From positions 14,285 to 78,284 of the forward strand of contig DAOLDB010000013.1 in NCBI GenBank assembly GCA_035327565.1: a stretch of DNA of 64,000 nt. Direction: 5' to 3'. This stretch comes from JABDLO01 sp035327565. GTDB lineage: Bacteria > Bacteroidota > Bacteroidia > Chitinophagales > Saprospiraceae. Below the pieces are notes generated by a model. The model did not search any database. It saw only the letters and a program-made list of their open reading frames with translations, and was not told where the DNA came from. Positions 26,089 to 35,978 of this stretch are shown here, one piece after another. The first letter of the stretch is position 1. Each line of letters opens with the position of its first letter. The translations under genes were made by a program, and so were the position numbers.

Positions 26089-28602
26089 TTAAAATCCAAC
26101 ATCCATATCCATGGGGCCTTCTTCTTCCCTTCTCTCACGATCTCTTCCGTTACGCTGTTTTACATTCAACCGGTAAGACAATGTAGCAGAAATATCTCTT
26201 ACCCTCCACTGGAAAAATCCATCAGTATAGAAATTCTCACCAAATACTTCAGCTTGTCTTCTCCTTGTATTAAATACGTCTCTCACATTAAAAGTAAAAG
26301 TCCATTTATCATTAATAATATCTTTGCTAAAGGCCAGATCCAAAGAACCGATACCCGCAGCTCTACCTTGAGTGGTAATTCTTCCACCAAAATAATTGTA
26401 TCTCAACTGCAAATCCGTTCCTCTGTTAATTCGAAAACGCGAGGTGGTTCGGGTAAACCAGGTATAAGTATCGGCATCAAAGCGTTGATCCTGGAATTCA
26501 CCGGAGGTAATCGAACGAAAAATATTTAAATTCACATCCATTCTCCACCATTTCACAGGATTGACTGAACCCACAAATTCAAAACCCAAATCGTCCCTCA
26601 CTGACAAATTCTGAGGAGTGGTAATAAAAGTGATCCCGTCATCGCTCAAGAGTCTCAGCCTTTCTGTAACACCAGTGGTACGTCTATAGTAAATACTGGA
26701 TGTCAGGTTGACTTTATTCCAATACTTAATGTAACCCATTTCATAATTATCAGAAAATTCCGGATCTAGATTGGGGTTACCTGCGAAAAAATTTCTTGCA
26801 TCAGTAAAACTAAAGAAGGGATTTAATGCTCTTGCCCATGGACGTCGTACTCTTTTACTGTATGATAGCTGTAATCCGTCAGTTTCATTAAGGCTATAAT
26901 TCAAAAATGCGCTGGGAAATAAATTGGCATAATCACGATCATTGATTTCACCGGTCTTTAATAACTCAGTGGTAACTATGCTGTATTCCGCCCTCAAGCC
27001 TACCTGGTAAGACCATCTTTCCATTTTATTCCCATAGATTAGATAACCTGCATGGATATCTTCAATAAAATTAAAGTCATTTGTAAATAACTCCCATGGA
27101 TTCCAAATATCACCAACCAATTCTTCAACAATAAAATCATTCCGTATTCGTCTGAATGAGTTTCTGACACCGGCTTCGAAAACTCCGGAATTTCCAACAG
27201 GCTTGACATAATCAAGTGTAAATATTAGATTGGATTCCCCCTCATCACTTCCAGTTCTTTGGTTCAAATAGGACAACCCAATTGGGTTCAATTGCGGATC
27301 AGATTCTTCTTCGGTAAGCAAACTTTGATCAAATTCATCTTGTCTTCTAAAGATCAGTGATGATTTCAAAGTATGGCCATCACTAATATTTCTATCAAAG
27401 TTTAAATTAAATTCATAGGTGTTTCTGTCCCCTGTTGAATTATCTCTTCGAAGAATTAAATTATTTCCTGTTAAATCTTCTCTTACAATGGGCACGTTTT
27501 TATCCAGAAAATAATCCTCATATTTTACCAGCCCTGTATTTTCTCTATCATTGACCCGGACTAATCCTGAAAACGTCAGACTAGTCTTACTGTCAAAGCT
27601 ATATCCCATTCCGGCTCTTAATGTATTGGAAAAATTGTTTCTTTCGAAATCTCTTCGCTCAAAGCTGACCATATTCTGATTGTCAAGGTAAATTTCTTTG
27701 TAAGTTTCTCCCAGGCCAAAGCTCCTATCGTCTCTGATGGCATAGTTTGTAAAGAAATTAAACTTGCCTGTCCTATAGTTCAGATTCGCTGAAAAACCAA
27801 GTTTGTAAGGATCTCCCGTTGTAATATCAAAGTTTCCGTTCAAACCGGATCTTCTATCTTTCTTCAATATGATATTAATAATTCCGGCCGATCCTTCCGC
27901 CTCATACCGGGCGCTGGGATTGGTAATTACTTCAACTCTTTCAATCATTTCAGCAGGTATGCTCCTAAGTCCTTCAGAATCGGAAATCCCTACAAGGCCA
28001 GAGGGATTGCCATCGATTAAAATACGGACTCCCCCACTCCCTCGCAGACTGACATTTCCTTCCACATCCACCGCTACGGAAGGCACATTATCAAGAATAT
28101 CCACAGCCGTTGCGCCACGTGTTGAAGCATCCTGGCCAACATTGTAAATTCTTTTATCTAATGAAAATTGGGTTTGAGATCTTTCTGCAGTCACCTGTAC
28201 TTCCTGAAGAGCTACACCATCTTCATACATTGTGATAGTGCCCAGATCGTATACCTTTTTACCCTCTTCTAATTGAATTTCTGAAATAGTTTGGGTAGTA
28301 AACGACAAATATTCTATCCGTATAAAGAGTTTACCCGGTGTACTTTCCACTCTGAAATTCCCATCCAAATCTGAAATCCCCCCACCTGCTAATGAAGTAT
28401 CTCTTTGATTAAAAATTGAAATAGTCGCATACTCCAAAGGCAGACCAGAAGCACCCTCAACCACTTTGCCCGTAAACGCAATTCTATAATTTTGAGATAT
28501 TGTATTCGTTTGCGCTACTAATATAGAGGTAAAAAACAAATTAAAAATCAAAACTTGTGCAAATCCTTTGCAGAGGCAGAATTTCATACGTCGTTTGTTC
28601 AT
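26089..28602 (-). CDS. TonB-dependent receptor with carboxypeptidase-regulatory-like domain (outer membrane beta-barrel family)
   Basis: An 837-residue receptor. After the signal sequence, a carboxypeptidase-regulatory-like beta-sandwich (about 42-115: GKVVEGASGLPLEYATISIFN, then SDLDGNFRVES) precedes a plug (TAVDILDNVPSVAVDVEGNVSLRG, then VRILIDGNPSGL, then IERVEVITNPSARYEAEGSAGIINIILKK). The barrel is of the type found in small-regulator-linked Bacteroidota receptors rather than SusC, and no SusD partner follows. The very C-terminus is a charged tail (DRERREEEGPMDMDVGF). The ligand is unknown. It lies 60 bp after glgC on the same strand, probably fortuitously. Confidence 0.92.
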   Translation of the reverse strand: MNKRRMKFCLCKGFAQVLIFNLFFTSILVAQTNTISQNYRIAFTGKVVEGASGLPLEYATISIFNQRDTSLAGGGISDLDGNFRVESTPGKLFIRIEYLSFTTQTISEIQLEEGKKVYDLGTITMYEDGVALQEVQVTAERSQTQFSLDKRIYNVGQDASTRGATAVDILDNVPSVAVDVEGNVSLRGSGGVRILIDGNPSGLVGISDSEGLRSIPAEMIERVEVITNPSARYEAEGSAGIINIILKKDRRSGLNGNFDITTGDPYKLGFSANLNYRTGKFNFFTNYAIRDDRSFGLGETYKEIYLDNQNMVSFERRDFERNNFSNTLRAGMGYSFDSKTSLTFSGLVRVNDRENTGLVKYEDYFLDKNVPIVREDLTGNNLILRRDNSTGDRNTYEFNLNFDRNISDGHTLKSSLIFRRQDEFDQSLLTEEESDPQLNPIGLSYLNQRTGSDEGESNLIFTLDYVKPVGNSGVFEAGVRNSFRRIRNDFIVEELVGDIWNPWELFTNDFNFIEDIHAGYLIYGNKMERWSYQVGLRAEYSIVTTELLKTGEINDRDYANLFPSAFLNYSLNETDGLQLSYSKRVRRPWARALNPFFSFTDARNFFAGNPNLDPEFSDNYEMGYIKYWNKVNLTSSIYYRRTTGVTERLRLLSDDGITFITTPQNLSVRDDLGFEFVGSVNPVKWWRMDVNLNIFRSITSGEFQDQRFDADTYTWFTRTTSRFRINRGTDLQLRYNYFGGRITTQGRAAGIGSLDLAFSKDIINDKWTFTFNVRDVFNTRRRQAEVFGENFYTDGFFQWRVRDISATLSYRLNVKQRNGRDRERREEEGPMDMDVGF

Positions 28603-28662
28603 ACACTTAAAGACGCCTGAAAAACCATAAAGTTTAATTATAATAAAACTATGTATTATAAA

Positions 28663-29949
28663 TTATTTTGAAACCCCTATCACACTTCCTGGTTCAATCA
28701 CGGCATTTTTATTGATGACTACAATGCCCTCTTTAATAGAATAATGATCGGTTTCAATATCCTGCAAGGATGCGTCTCCTATGATTACTGATCCATTCCC
28801 TATCCGGGCATGTTTGTCAATAATAGCGTTTTCAATATAACATTCATCACCAATACCCACTCTGATTCGGCTTCCCTGCATTTCCTGGATGGTTTGATAG
28901 GTATCATTGCCCATTATATATGAGTGCTTGATAACTGTGTTATTACCTATCCTTGCTCGAATTCCTATGACTGATTTACTAACTTCTTTTGCATGCAATA
29001 TGGCCCCTTCTGCTACAATGCTTTCATTGATTGTTGTTCCAAATATTTTTGTGGGTGGCAACAGTCTGGGTCTGGTAAAAATCTTCCTTTCATTATCAAA
29101 GAGGTTGAAAGCCGGCACCTGGTCAGTAAGTTCAATATTGGCTTCAAAAAACGATTTTATGTCCCCTATGTCGGTCCAATATCCATCATATAAATAGCTG
29201 GCAACTCTAAATCCATTTTTCAGGGCATAAGGTATCAGCTCTTTCCCAAAATCAACAGCATTTGGGTTTTCTTCTAAAAGCCTACCTAACACTTTACGAT
29301 TGAACAAATAAATACCCATCGATGCTAAATAGCTTCTCCCTTGCTCTTTAAGTTTTTGATCTACAGGTGATTGCCAATGAGGAAGAAGATCATAGGCTGG
29401 TTTTTCAATGAAACTTTCGATAAATCCAGCTCCATTCACTTTCATAATTCCAAACGAAGTAGCCCTTTCAGCCATCACAGGAATAGTTGCAATTGTTACT
29501 TCAGCATTCTGTGCCAGATGATACTTTGTCATTTGCTCAAGATCCATTTGGTATAACTGATCTCCAGATAATATCATTACGAACTCAAAATCTTCATGCA
29601 CTATATTCCTAACGGATTGCCGCACTGCATCTGCCGTACCCTGGAACCAATCCATGCTGTGGCGGGTTTGTTCAGCAGCCAATATATCTACGAAGCCATG
29701 ACTAAAGGTATCAAAATGGTAAGTATTTTTGATGTGCCTGTTGAGCGAGGCAGAATTAAATTGAGTCAATACGAATATCCTGGTGAAGCCAACATTCAGA
29801 CAATTAGAAATAGGTATATCGATCAGGCGATACTTTCCACCTATGGGTACGGCAGGCTTACTTCTGTCTTTGGTCAACGGGTATAACCTGGAACCTACTC
29901 CTCCTCCCAAAATCAGACTGATTACTCGATTGGATAATGATTTATTCAT
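28663..29949 (-). CDS. glgC: Glucose-1-phosphate adenylyltransferase
   Basis: Makes ADP-glucose from glucose-1-phosphate and ATP, the committed step of bacterial glycogen synthesis. It has 428 residues. The nucleotidyl-transfer loop GGGVGSRLYPLTKDRSKP covers 15-32, where Gly-Val-Gly replaces the more common Gly-Arg/Gln-Gly. DIPISNCLN substrate-binding motifs follow, SGDQLYQMD lies near 125, and a left-handed beta-helix domain of hexapeptide repeats (from about 300) ends the chain. It lies 18 bp after glgA. The pair shows that the cell stores glycogen or makes another ADP-glucose-derived glucan; a branching enzyme is not in this window. Confidence 0.95.
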   Translation of the reverse strand: MNKSLSNRVISLILGGGVGSRLYPLTKDRSKPAVPIGGKYRLIDIPISNCLNVGFTRIFVLTQFNSASLNRHIKNTYHFDTFSHGFVDILAAEQTRHSMDWFQGTADAVRQSVRNIVHEDFEFVMILSGDQLYQMDLEQMTKYHLAQNAEVTIATIPVMAERATSFGIMKVNGAGFIESFIEKPAYDLLPHWQSPVDQKLKEQGRSYLASMGIYLFNRKVLGRLLEENPNAVDFGKELIPYALKNGFRVASYLYDGYWTDIGDIKSFFEANIELTDQVPAFNLFDNERKIFTRPRLLPPTKIFGTTINESIVAEGAILHAKEVSKSVIGIRARIGNNTVIKHSYIMGNDTYQTIQEMQGSRIRVGIGDECYIENAIIDKHARIGNGSVIIGDASLQDIETDHYSIKEGIVVINKNAVIEPGSVIGVSK

Positions 29950-29967
29950 ACATTGACTTTTATTCTA

Positions 29968-31416
29968 TTACTGAATTAATTCTCTATATAAATTCATATA
30001 AATATTGGCTGACTTATCCCAACTAAAGTCAAGGCCCATAATATACGTTCTGATTTTTTGAAATCGTTTTTGATCCTCGTACAATTTCACTGCCCTGTAA
30101 ACTGCCATCACCAAATCATTTTGGTGCAATGTAAAAGTCTTGATACCGCTCCCCTGGTCGGATGCTTCAATATCAACTACCGAATCTTTCAATCCACCAA
30201 TATTATGCACTATAGGAATAGTACCATATCTCATAGCATACATTTGATTCAATCCACAAGGTTCCACTCGGGATGGCATTAGTAAAAAATCTGAAGCTGC
30301 ATATACCTGGTGAGCAAACTTTTCATTATAGGCAATTCGTATATATGTTTGGTAGGGGTATTTATTTTCCAATACCCTCATGTAGTGTTCCACTGATTTA
30401 TCACCGGTTCCCAATATCAAAAACTGAACCTGCATACCTGCCGAAAGACAACGGTCCATCAGTGCAGGAAGAAGATCAGCACCCTTTTCACCAGCAAAAC
30501 GACCAATATAACTGATAATAGGGAGATTCTCCTTCAAGACACTTCCTGCAAGCAATGCGCGTTTATTTTCTTCTTTAAATTTAGAAATACTCCTTTTTAA
30601 CGCCACCTCAATCAAAGGATCGGTCCTGGGATTCCAGCTTTCAGCATCAATTCCATTCAAAATACCTATACATTTGTGAGATTCCGAATAAAATAAACCT
30701 TCCAGTCCAAAGCTGTTATATTTCAGCTCTTCCATATATGAGGGTGAAACGGTTGTTACTTTCCATGCACATTTCACACCGGCAGCCAATGGGTTAATGG
30801 TATTTTTCCAATCAATCATACCAGACTTCCACGAATCGAATGCCGGAAGCAAATAATGTAAATCCCATCGAAATGCCCCTTGGTAGCGCTCATTGTGAAT
30901 GGTAAAAACTACAGGCATTCTGGAAAGTGGTTTGTATTTAAAACAGGATTGCATCATAAAAGGCACCAAACCTGTATGATGATCATGGCAATGCACCAGA
31001 TCCGGTTTTTCTTCCCAAGCCATGATCCAATCTAAAAATGAACGGCAAAATGACATATATCTTCCTATCTCATCCCAGAAATAATCACCATGCTCATTGG
31101 AATATACCCCGTAACGATCAAATTTTCCGGGGATATCTATTGTATATAAATCAAATCCCAAAGGATTGTCCTTGATTTTTTCTACCGTAAACCAAATTTC
31201 CTCAGAGCCCAGGTAGAATGAACCACTATGCCTGAATTCAAATTCCTGTGACATGATCCATTCCATTCTATATTTTGGAATAGCTACACCGACATTAGCA
31301 TTGAAAGAGTTGAGATATTTGGGTAAAGCACCTACTACATCCGCCAACCCACCAACTTTCGCTGCAGGATAACACTCAGTAGATATATATAAAATCTCTA
31401 ATTTTCTGTCTTCCAT
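29968..31416 (-). CDS. glgA: Glycogen synthase (ADP-glucose), GT5
   Basis: Elongates alpha-1,4-glucan from ADP-glucose. It has 482 residues in a GT-B fold. The N-terminal ADP-glucose motif KVGGLADVVGALP is at about 20-32, HCHDHHTGLVP is near 143, and the C-terminal catalytic region holds SRVEPCGLNQMYAMRYGTIPIVHNIGGLKDSV. Length is typical of bacterial GlgA. glgA precedes glgC on the transcript, so both committed steps are co-expressed. The start at 31416 gives the standard EILYISTECYPAAKVGG opening a few residues in. Confidence 0.95.
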   Translation of the reverse strand: MEDRKLEILYISTECYPAAKVGGLADVVGALPKYLNSFNANVGVAIPKYRMEWIMSQEFEFRHSGSFYLGSEEIWFTVEKIKDNPLGFDLYTIDIPGKFDRYGVYSNEHGDYFWDEIGRYMSFCRSFLDWIMAWEEKPDLVHCHDHHTGLVPFMMQSCFKYKPLSRMPVVFTIHNERYQGAFRWDLHYLLPAFDSWKSGMIDWKNTINPLAAGVKCAWKVTTVSPSYMEELKYNSFGLEGLFYSESHKCIGILNGIDAESWNPRTDPLIEVALKRSISKFKEENKRALLAGSVLKENLPIISYIGRFAGEKGADLLPALMDRCLSAGMQVQFLILGTGDKSVEHYMRVLENKYPYQTYIRIAYNEKFAHQVYAASDFLLMPSRVEPCGLNQMYAMRYGTIPIVHNIGGLKDSVVDIEASDQGSGIKTFTLHQNDLVMAVYRAVKLYEDQKRFQKIRTYIMGLDFSWDKSANIYMNLYRELIQ

Positions 31417-31505
31417 ATGTTATTGTGTAAAATAAACATTTTAATCCTGTAAAATGAGAATTTCAATGGAAAAATATGAAATAATAAACATGAATAATTA
31501 TTTAT

Positions 31506-31859
31506 TTATTTAACCGGCAACCCATGCATTTTTAAAAATGATAATTTGTCCCAATAACCCCTTTGAAATTTGATAAGTCCATCTTTGATATTAAAAATTC
31601 CACACCCCCTTAAACCTAAAGGATCTTTCCACTCCAAAATTATCCATTCGCCGGCATCAATGATTTGTTCAATAATACAAACCATATCTGCTTGTGCAAA
31701 TTCATTTTCAAACATTTTTACAATATTCTGCCTACCACAGATCTCATCATTTGCGACCTGGTGATTGATTGCGTCTTCGGAATATAAATATCCTATTTCC
31801 TCTGCTTTCGCAGCATTAAATAATTCAACCCATTTATAAATAATTTCCACCGGGGTCAT
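31506..31859 (-). CDS. NTF2-like (SnoaL-type) protein
   Basis: A 117-residue protein matching the SnoaL/NTF2-like cone fold: VEIIYKWVELFNAAKAEEIGYLYSEDAINHQVANDEI, then a middle helix and GEWIILEWKDPLGLRGCGIFNIKDGLIKFQRGYWD. Members are small enzymes or ligand-binding proteins with no shared reaction. A catalytic assignment is not justified here, although His and Asp residues line the expected pocket. The start is ATG 31859; a TTG two codons upstream opens the frame but adds nothing. It is divergent from bshC, with short spacing between the two starts. Confidence 0.75.
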   Translation of the reverse strand: MTPVEIIYKWVELFNAAKAEEIGYLYSEDAINHQVANDEICGRQNIVKMFENEFAQADMVCIIEQIIDAGEWIILEWKDPLGLRGCGIFNIKDGLIKFQRGYWDKLSFLKMHGLPVK

Positions 31860-31935
31860 TGACAAATGTATTTCTTAAAACCAATTTACTATACTTATGT
31901 TATTAATCGATGGGTTTAAAGAAAAAATTCTAGTT

Positions 31936-33564
31936 ATGAGCAGCACCTTGACAGACACTGAATGCAAAATCTATAAAATTCCTCCTGATCAGATTTCTTA
32001 CTACTCAGAAAAAGACAAAGCGTATTTAACCCGGGATCCTCGATTGCATTCTTTTTATTCTCTGCCTCCTCAATTAGATTCTTTCAAGGAAGCAATAAAA
32101 ATCAGAGAGCAATTCCCAGTTGATCGTACTTTGCTCATAGATAGCATTACATTATCTTACCATGGGATGCAACTTTCTGACAAACAGGCCTACCACTTGG
32201 ACCTGTTAAAGGAATCCAATACTTACACCATCACAACGGCGCACCAACCTAATCTTTTCACAGGCCCATTATATTTCGTATATAAAATTTGCTCTGCTAT
32301 CAGGTTGACTTTAGAATTGAACAAAGCCTATCCCGAACACAACTTTATACCTATTTTCGTCAGCGGAGGAGAAGATCACGACTTTCAAGAAATCAATCAT
32401 TGTTATTTATACGGCAATAAGATTGAATGGTATCAAGATAAAGGAGGACCAGTAGGGCGTCTTGCTTTGGACAATTTCGATGAAGTATTGGAAGTGTTTA
32501 TTCAAAAAATAGGAAATCAAAAATTTACAGGCAAAATCCGCCAAATGCTTGAGAATGCATTATCAGGGTCACTTTTATATAAAGATTTTCAATTTAAGCT
32601 GATTCATTCTCTATTTAAGGAGTATGGTTTATTGGTAATTGACATGGATCAAAAACCCCTTAAAGCCGCTTTTATTCCCATGTTGAAAGAAGAAATTCTC
32701 TCAAGGATCAGCCGAAAAATCATACTCGAAACCCAAAAACGGCTAGATAAACTTGGGTTTAAAAGCCAGGCATTCCCCAGAGACATCAATTTATTTTACT
32801 TACAAACAAACCGTCGTGATCGCATTGAATATCAGGATGGCAAATATGTTGTACTGGACACTTCGATCTCATTTACTCAGGAAGAGATAATTACTGAGCT
32901 ACATCAGTTTCCTGAAAAATTTAGCCCCAATGTAGTGATGAGACCTTTATATCAGGAAGCATTAATTCCTAATCTGGCTTATATAGGAGGAGGGGGAGAA
33001 ATCGCATATTGGCTGGAGAGAAAAGATCAATTCAAACACTTTGGAATTCCATTTCCTATTTTGATAAGAAGAAATTCAGCAATGATTATCAACCACACCC
33101 ATCAACTTTTATTGGAAAAGTTACATATCACACCTGGTGAAACACTTCAAGACACTGATGCACTGATCGTTCAGTTTCTTCAAAATGAAACTGAATTTGA
33201 CATCTTTCTCGACAATGAAAAAAATCAAATTGACTATGCATTTGAATCCATAGGTAATAAAGCCGGGCAAATCGATCCCACTTTGGAAAAATGGATTCAG
33301 GCAGAAAAAGTCAAACAGTTAAAACTTGTAGATCAGATGGAATCCCGGATTCGCAGAACGGTGAAGCAGCAACAAGAAATAAGGGTCAATCAGATCAAAA
33401 AAATAAAAGATAAACTATTCCCTAACAATGGATTACAGGAGCGATTTGATAACTTCTTTCAATATTTTGCTGCAGATGGACCCGAACTTATTGATCAATT
33501 TATCCAATGGTTTGACCCGTTAGATCCGGGATTTTGTATCATAATTCAGAATAAACACCCGTAA
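31936..33564 (+). CDS. bshC: Bacillithiol biosynthesis cysteine-adding enzyme BshC
   Basis: The last step of bacillithiol synthesis, joining cysteine to glucosaminyl-malate. From ATG 31936 it has 542 residues, close to the family norm. Recognisable BshC segments are TTAHQPNLFTGPLYFVYKICSAI (near 110), PIFVSGGEDHDFQEINHCYLYG, VMRPLYQEALIPNLAYIGGGGEIAYWLERK (near 345) and a C-terminal coiled coil (about 450-500). An ATG at 31897 would add 13 residues. It is alone on its strand and ends 1 bp before the convergent accD stop. It implies that bacillithiol is the low-molecular-weight thiol of this organism, provided BshA and BshB occur elsewhere. Confidence 0.92.
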   Translation: MSSTLTDTECKIYKIPPDQISYYSEKDKAYLTRDPRLHSFYSLPPQLDSFKEAIKIREQFPVDRTLLIDSITLSYHGMQLSDKQAYHLDLLKESNTYTITTAHQPNLFTGPLYFVYKICSAIRLTLELNKAYPEHNFIPIFVSGGEDHDFQEINHCYLYGNKIEWYQDKGGPVGRLALDNFDEVLEVFIQKIGNQKFTGKIRQMLENALSGSLLYKDFQFKLIHSLFKEYGLLVIDMDQKPLKAAFIPMLKEEILSRISRKIILETQKRLDKLGFKSQAFPRDINLFYLQTNRRDRIEYQDGKYVVLDTSISFTQEEIITELHQFPEKFSPNVVMRPLYQEALIPNLAYIGGGGEIAYWLERKDQFKHFGIPFPILIRRNSAMIINHTHQLLLEKLHITPGETLQDTDALIVQFLQNETEFDIFLDNEKNQIDYAFESIGNKAGQIDPTLEKWIQAEKVKQLKLVDQMESRIRRTVKQQQEIRVNQIKKIKDKLFPNNGLQERFDNFFQYFAADGPELIDQFIQWFDPLDPGFCIIIQNKHP

Positions 33565-33565
33565 T

Positions 33566-34429
33566 TTAGTCCTCTTCATCCGTAGCCGTATTATGAAAAA
33601 GAAAGAGCAAATCATTCATCCTCTGTTTCATATCTTTGCGATGGACTATAAAGTCAAGAAAACCATGTTCTAATAAAAATTCTGAAGTTTGGAACCCTTC
33701 CGGTAAATCTTGTTTAATCGTTTCTTTAATTACTCTTGGGCCGGCAAACCCTATCAAAGCGCCTGGTTCACTAAAATTAATATCCCCTAACATAGCAAAC
33801 GACGCAGTTACTCCCCCTGTAGTGGGATCCGTCATCAATGAAAAATATGGTATGCTTTTTTTAGATAATAGAGAGAGTTTTGCTGAAGTTTTAGCCATTT
33901 GCATCAATGAAAATGCTGACTCCATCATTCTGGCGCCTCCCGATTTACTGATGATAAGCAATGGAGTTTTTGATTCAATACAATAATCTACTGACCGGCT
34001 GATCTTTTCACCAACAACTGAACCCATAGAGCCCCCAATAAATGAAAAATCCATGGCAGCAACAACTAGATTTTTACGATTAATTTTACCTTCTGCCACT
34101 GAAATTGCATCCGTTAAACCCGTTTTTTTCCATGAAGATGTCAATCTTTCCTCATAAGATTTGAGATCATGGAATGATAAGACGTCTTTTGCTATGATGT
34201 TGGAAAACAACTCTTGATATTTTCCATCAAATAAAATATCAAAGTAATCATGAGAACCAATTCTGGTATGATAATCACATTTTGGGCATACAAAATAATT
34301 CTCCCTAAGTTCTTTATAAGTTGTCATTTCGCCACACTGAGGGCATTTGGTCCAAAGTCCGTCAGGGGCCTCTTTCTTAAATTTTGTGGCGGTTTGTATC
34401 CCGTCTTTGAGTCTTGTAAACCAACTCAT
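33566..34429 (-). CDS. accD: Acetyl-CoA carboxylase carboxyltransferase subunit beta
   Basis: The beta half of the carboxyltransferase that transfers CO2 from carboxybiotin to acetyl-CoA for fatty-acid synthesis. It has 287 residues. The N-terminal zinc finger (Cys29, Cys32, Cys48, Cys51 in TKCPQCGEM and FVCPKCDYH) is intact. It is followed by the crotonase-like core with DFSFIGGSMGSVVGEK, SGGARMMES and TDPTTGGVTASFAMLGD. AccA is not in the window. It starts with MSWFTRLKDGI, typical of the family, and has no gene within 400 bp upstream. Confidence 0.96.
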   Translation of the reverse strand: MSWFTRLKDGIQTATKFKKEAPDGLWTKCPQCGEMTTYKELRENYFVCPKCDYHTRIGSHDYFDILFDGKYQELFSNIIAKDVLSFHDLKSYEERLTSSWKKTGLTDAISVAEGKINRKNLVVAAMDFSFIGGSMGSVVGEKISRSVDYCIESKTPLLIISKSGGARMMESAFSLMQMAKTSAKLSLLSKKSIPYFSLMTDPTTGGVTASFAMLGDINFSEPGALIGFAGPRVIKETIKQDLPEGFQTSEFLLEHGFLDFIVHRKDMKQRMNDLLFLFHNTATDEED

Positions 34430-34863
34430 AATATTTTCATATTTGTTCCATAATTATTTGCATACTCAACTTATGTATACTTTGATCATGTTAAGCTTTT
34501 ACTCAAAAGCTACCTTTTTAATCCAAAGAGTAAACAAACTCTTTCCTTACATCAAAAAATCATATATTAATAAACCATGGGATGTAATCATTCATTATTG
34601 ATGCAAATTAATGAAAAGTTTTTGAATTAATATCACACGCCTTTCCTCTGATAATATGACCTATTATACAAATCAAATCATTACTGATGGAATTTTCACC
34701 CTCTGTCTGATTTGAGTATAAGGTTTTATGAATTTCGGAAGACCTCCATTTTGTGCTAATATTAATACTACAGATTTCAATGCTATGCGTTTAAAGTTTG
34801 ACTTTCCTATTATCTTTACCAGGGAAAACCGTATTTTACAAAATTCAAACAGATGAAATCTAT
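34430..34863. other. 434-bp divergent intergenic region, nothing identified
   Basis: It lies between accD (minus) and dapB (plus) and is A+T-rich. No credible ORF, hairpin or full promoter consensus is seen on either strand, though promoters for both genes must lie here. A TTG at 34798 would extend dapB by 22 residues and is not used. Confidence 0.5.
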
Positions 34864-35586
34864 ATGAAGGTTGCTCTCATTGGATATGGAAAAATGGGAA
34901 AAGAAATCGAATCCCTTTGCAAAGAGTTTGAACATGCTATTCCGGTCATTATCCGAAAAAATGACTATTTCATATCCTATATGAATGTGCTGGCTACCTG
35001 TGATGTAGCCATTGAATTTACTCAACCGGATGCGGCGTTCGATAATATTAAGAGTTGTATGGAACTTGGCTTACCTGTAGTTTCAGGTACCACGGGTTGG
35101 CAGGAAAGAATGCCCGAAATTGAGGATATATGCCACGACTTGAAAGGCGCTTTCCTGTATTCCAGTAATTTTTCATTGGGGGTGAATCTTTTGTTCTATT
35201 TCAATAAAAAACTGGGAGAACTTTTTTCAAGATTTCCCGAATATCAATGTACAATTCAGGAAATTCACCATACACAAAAGAAAGATGCACCCAGTGGCAC
35301 AGCCATTACGCTTGCCAATGATATTGTGAAATTAAACCCTTCATACAATAATTGGTCATTGGTGCAGGGAAATCAAATTCAAGACGATCACATTCTCATT
35401 GAATCATTTCGCGAGGATGATGTTCCAGGTACTCACATTATTCAGTATTATAATGATATTGAAATCCTGGCATTGAGCCATGAATCAAAATCCCGTAAAG
35501 GCTTTGCTTTAGGTGCAATTAAAGCTGCAGAATGGTTAATACACAGGACGGGGGTATTTACTATGGAAGATGTCCTTTCATTGTAA
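34864..35586 (+). CDS. dapB: 4-hydroxy-tetrahydrodipicolinate reductase
   Basis: An NAD(P)H-dependent step of lysine and diaminopimelate synthesis. It has 240 residues, the short form usual in this phylum. The Rossmann motif GYGKMG is at 7-12, followed by EFTQPDAAFDN (51-61) and SGTTGW (74-79). The catalytic segment EIHHTQKKDAPSGTA (133-147) holds the His pair and Lys140. Start: ATG 34864, which begins directly with the KVALIGYGKMG strand; the upstream TTG extension has no homologous content. No other lysine gene is adjacent, although a DapA-family gene of probably different function lies at 62.9 kb. Confidence 0.95.
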   Translation: MKVALIGYGKMGKEIESLCKEFEHAIPVIIRKNDYFISYMNVLATCDVAIEFTQPDAAFDNIKSCMELGLPVVSGTTGWQERMPEIEDICHDLKGAFLYSSNFSLGVNLLFYFNKKLGELFSRFPEYQCTIQEIHHTQKKDAPSGTAITLANDIVKLNPSYNNWSLVQGNQIQDDHILIESFREDDVPGTHIIQYYNDIEILALSHESKSRKGFALGAIKAAEWLIHRTGVFTMEDVLSL

Positions 35587-35978
35587 GTCTACAATCTCTT
35601 CCCAAGCACTAATTTAACTTGATAAGATTATAAAATGCTTTTTATGAAGATATGTCTTATTAATAGTTGCATTGGTTTCGATCCACGTTCTAACAGATCA
35701 AGGAATGTCAATGTCAAATATTTTAGAATGGATATCAAATTTTGTTTTCTATAGACTGCTAATGTAAATTAGATACTAATTCAACCTTTATTTCAACATA
35801 CTCCGTATACCAATAGAGTATATTTCCCATCATGTTGAAGGCAGTAATTCTTTAAATATACTACGACTTCATATAAAGGAGATCTCAACTAAAAATCAAT
35901 TTTGAACTATTTAAATATTTAAAAAATTATATTGGCAATTTTTATCCATTTATTTTAGCAGGGAAAAGGCAAACACTA
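35587..35978. other. 392-bp intergenic region, nothing firm
   Basis: A+T-rich space between dapB and dnaG, both on the plus strand. Near dnaG a TTGG (35932) and a TATTTTAG (35951-35958) resemble promoter boxes, but they stand only 16 bp apart. A short ATACTC/GAGTAT stem with a 12-base loop lies near 35800-35822 without a T-run. No gene is seen. Confidence 0.45.

Noticed and set aside
35799..35822. ATACTC/GAGTAT stem between dapB and dnaG as a terminator
   Set aside because: The stem is only six pairs, has a 12-base loop and no T-run.
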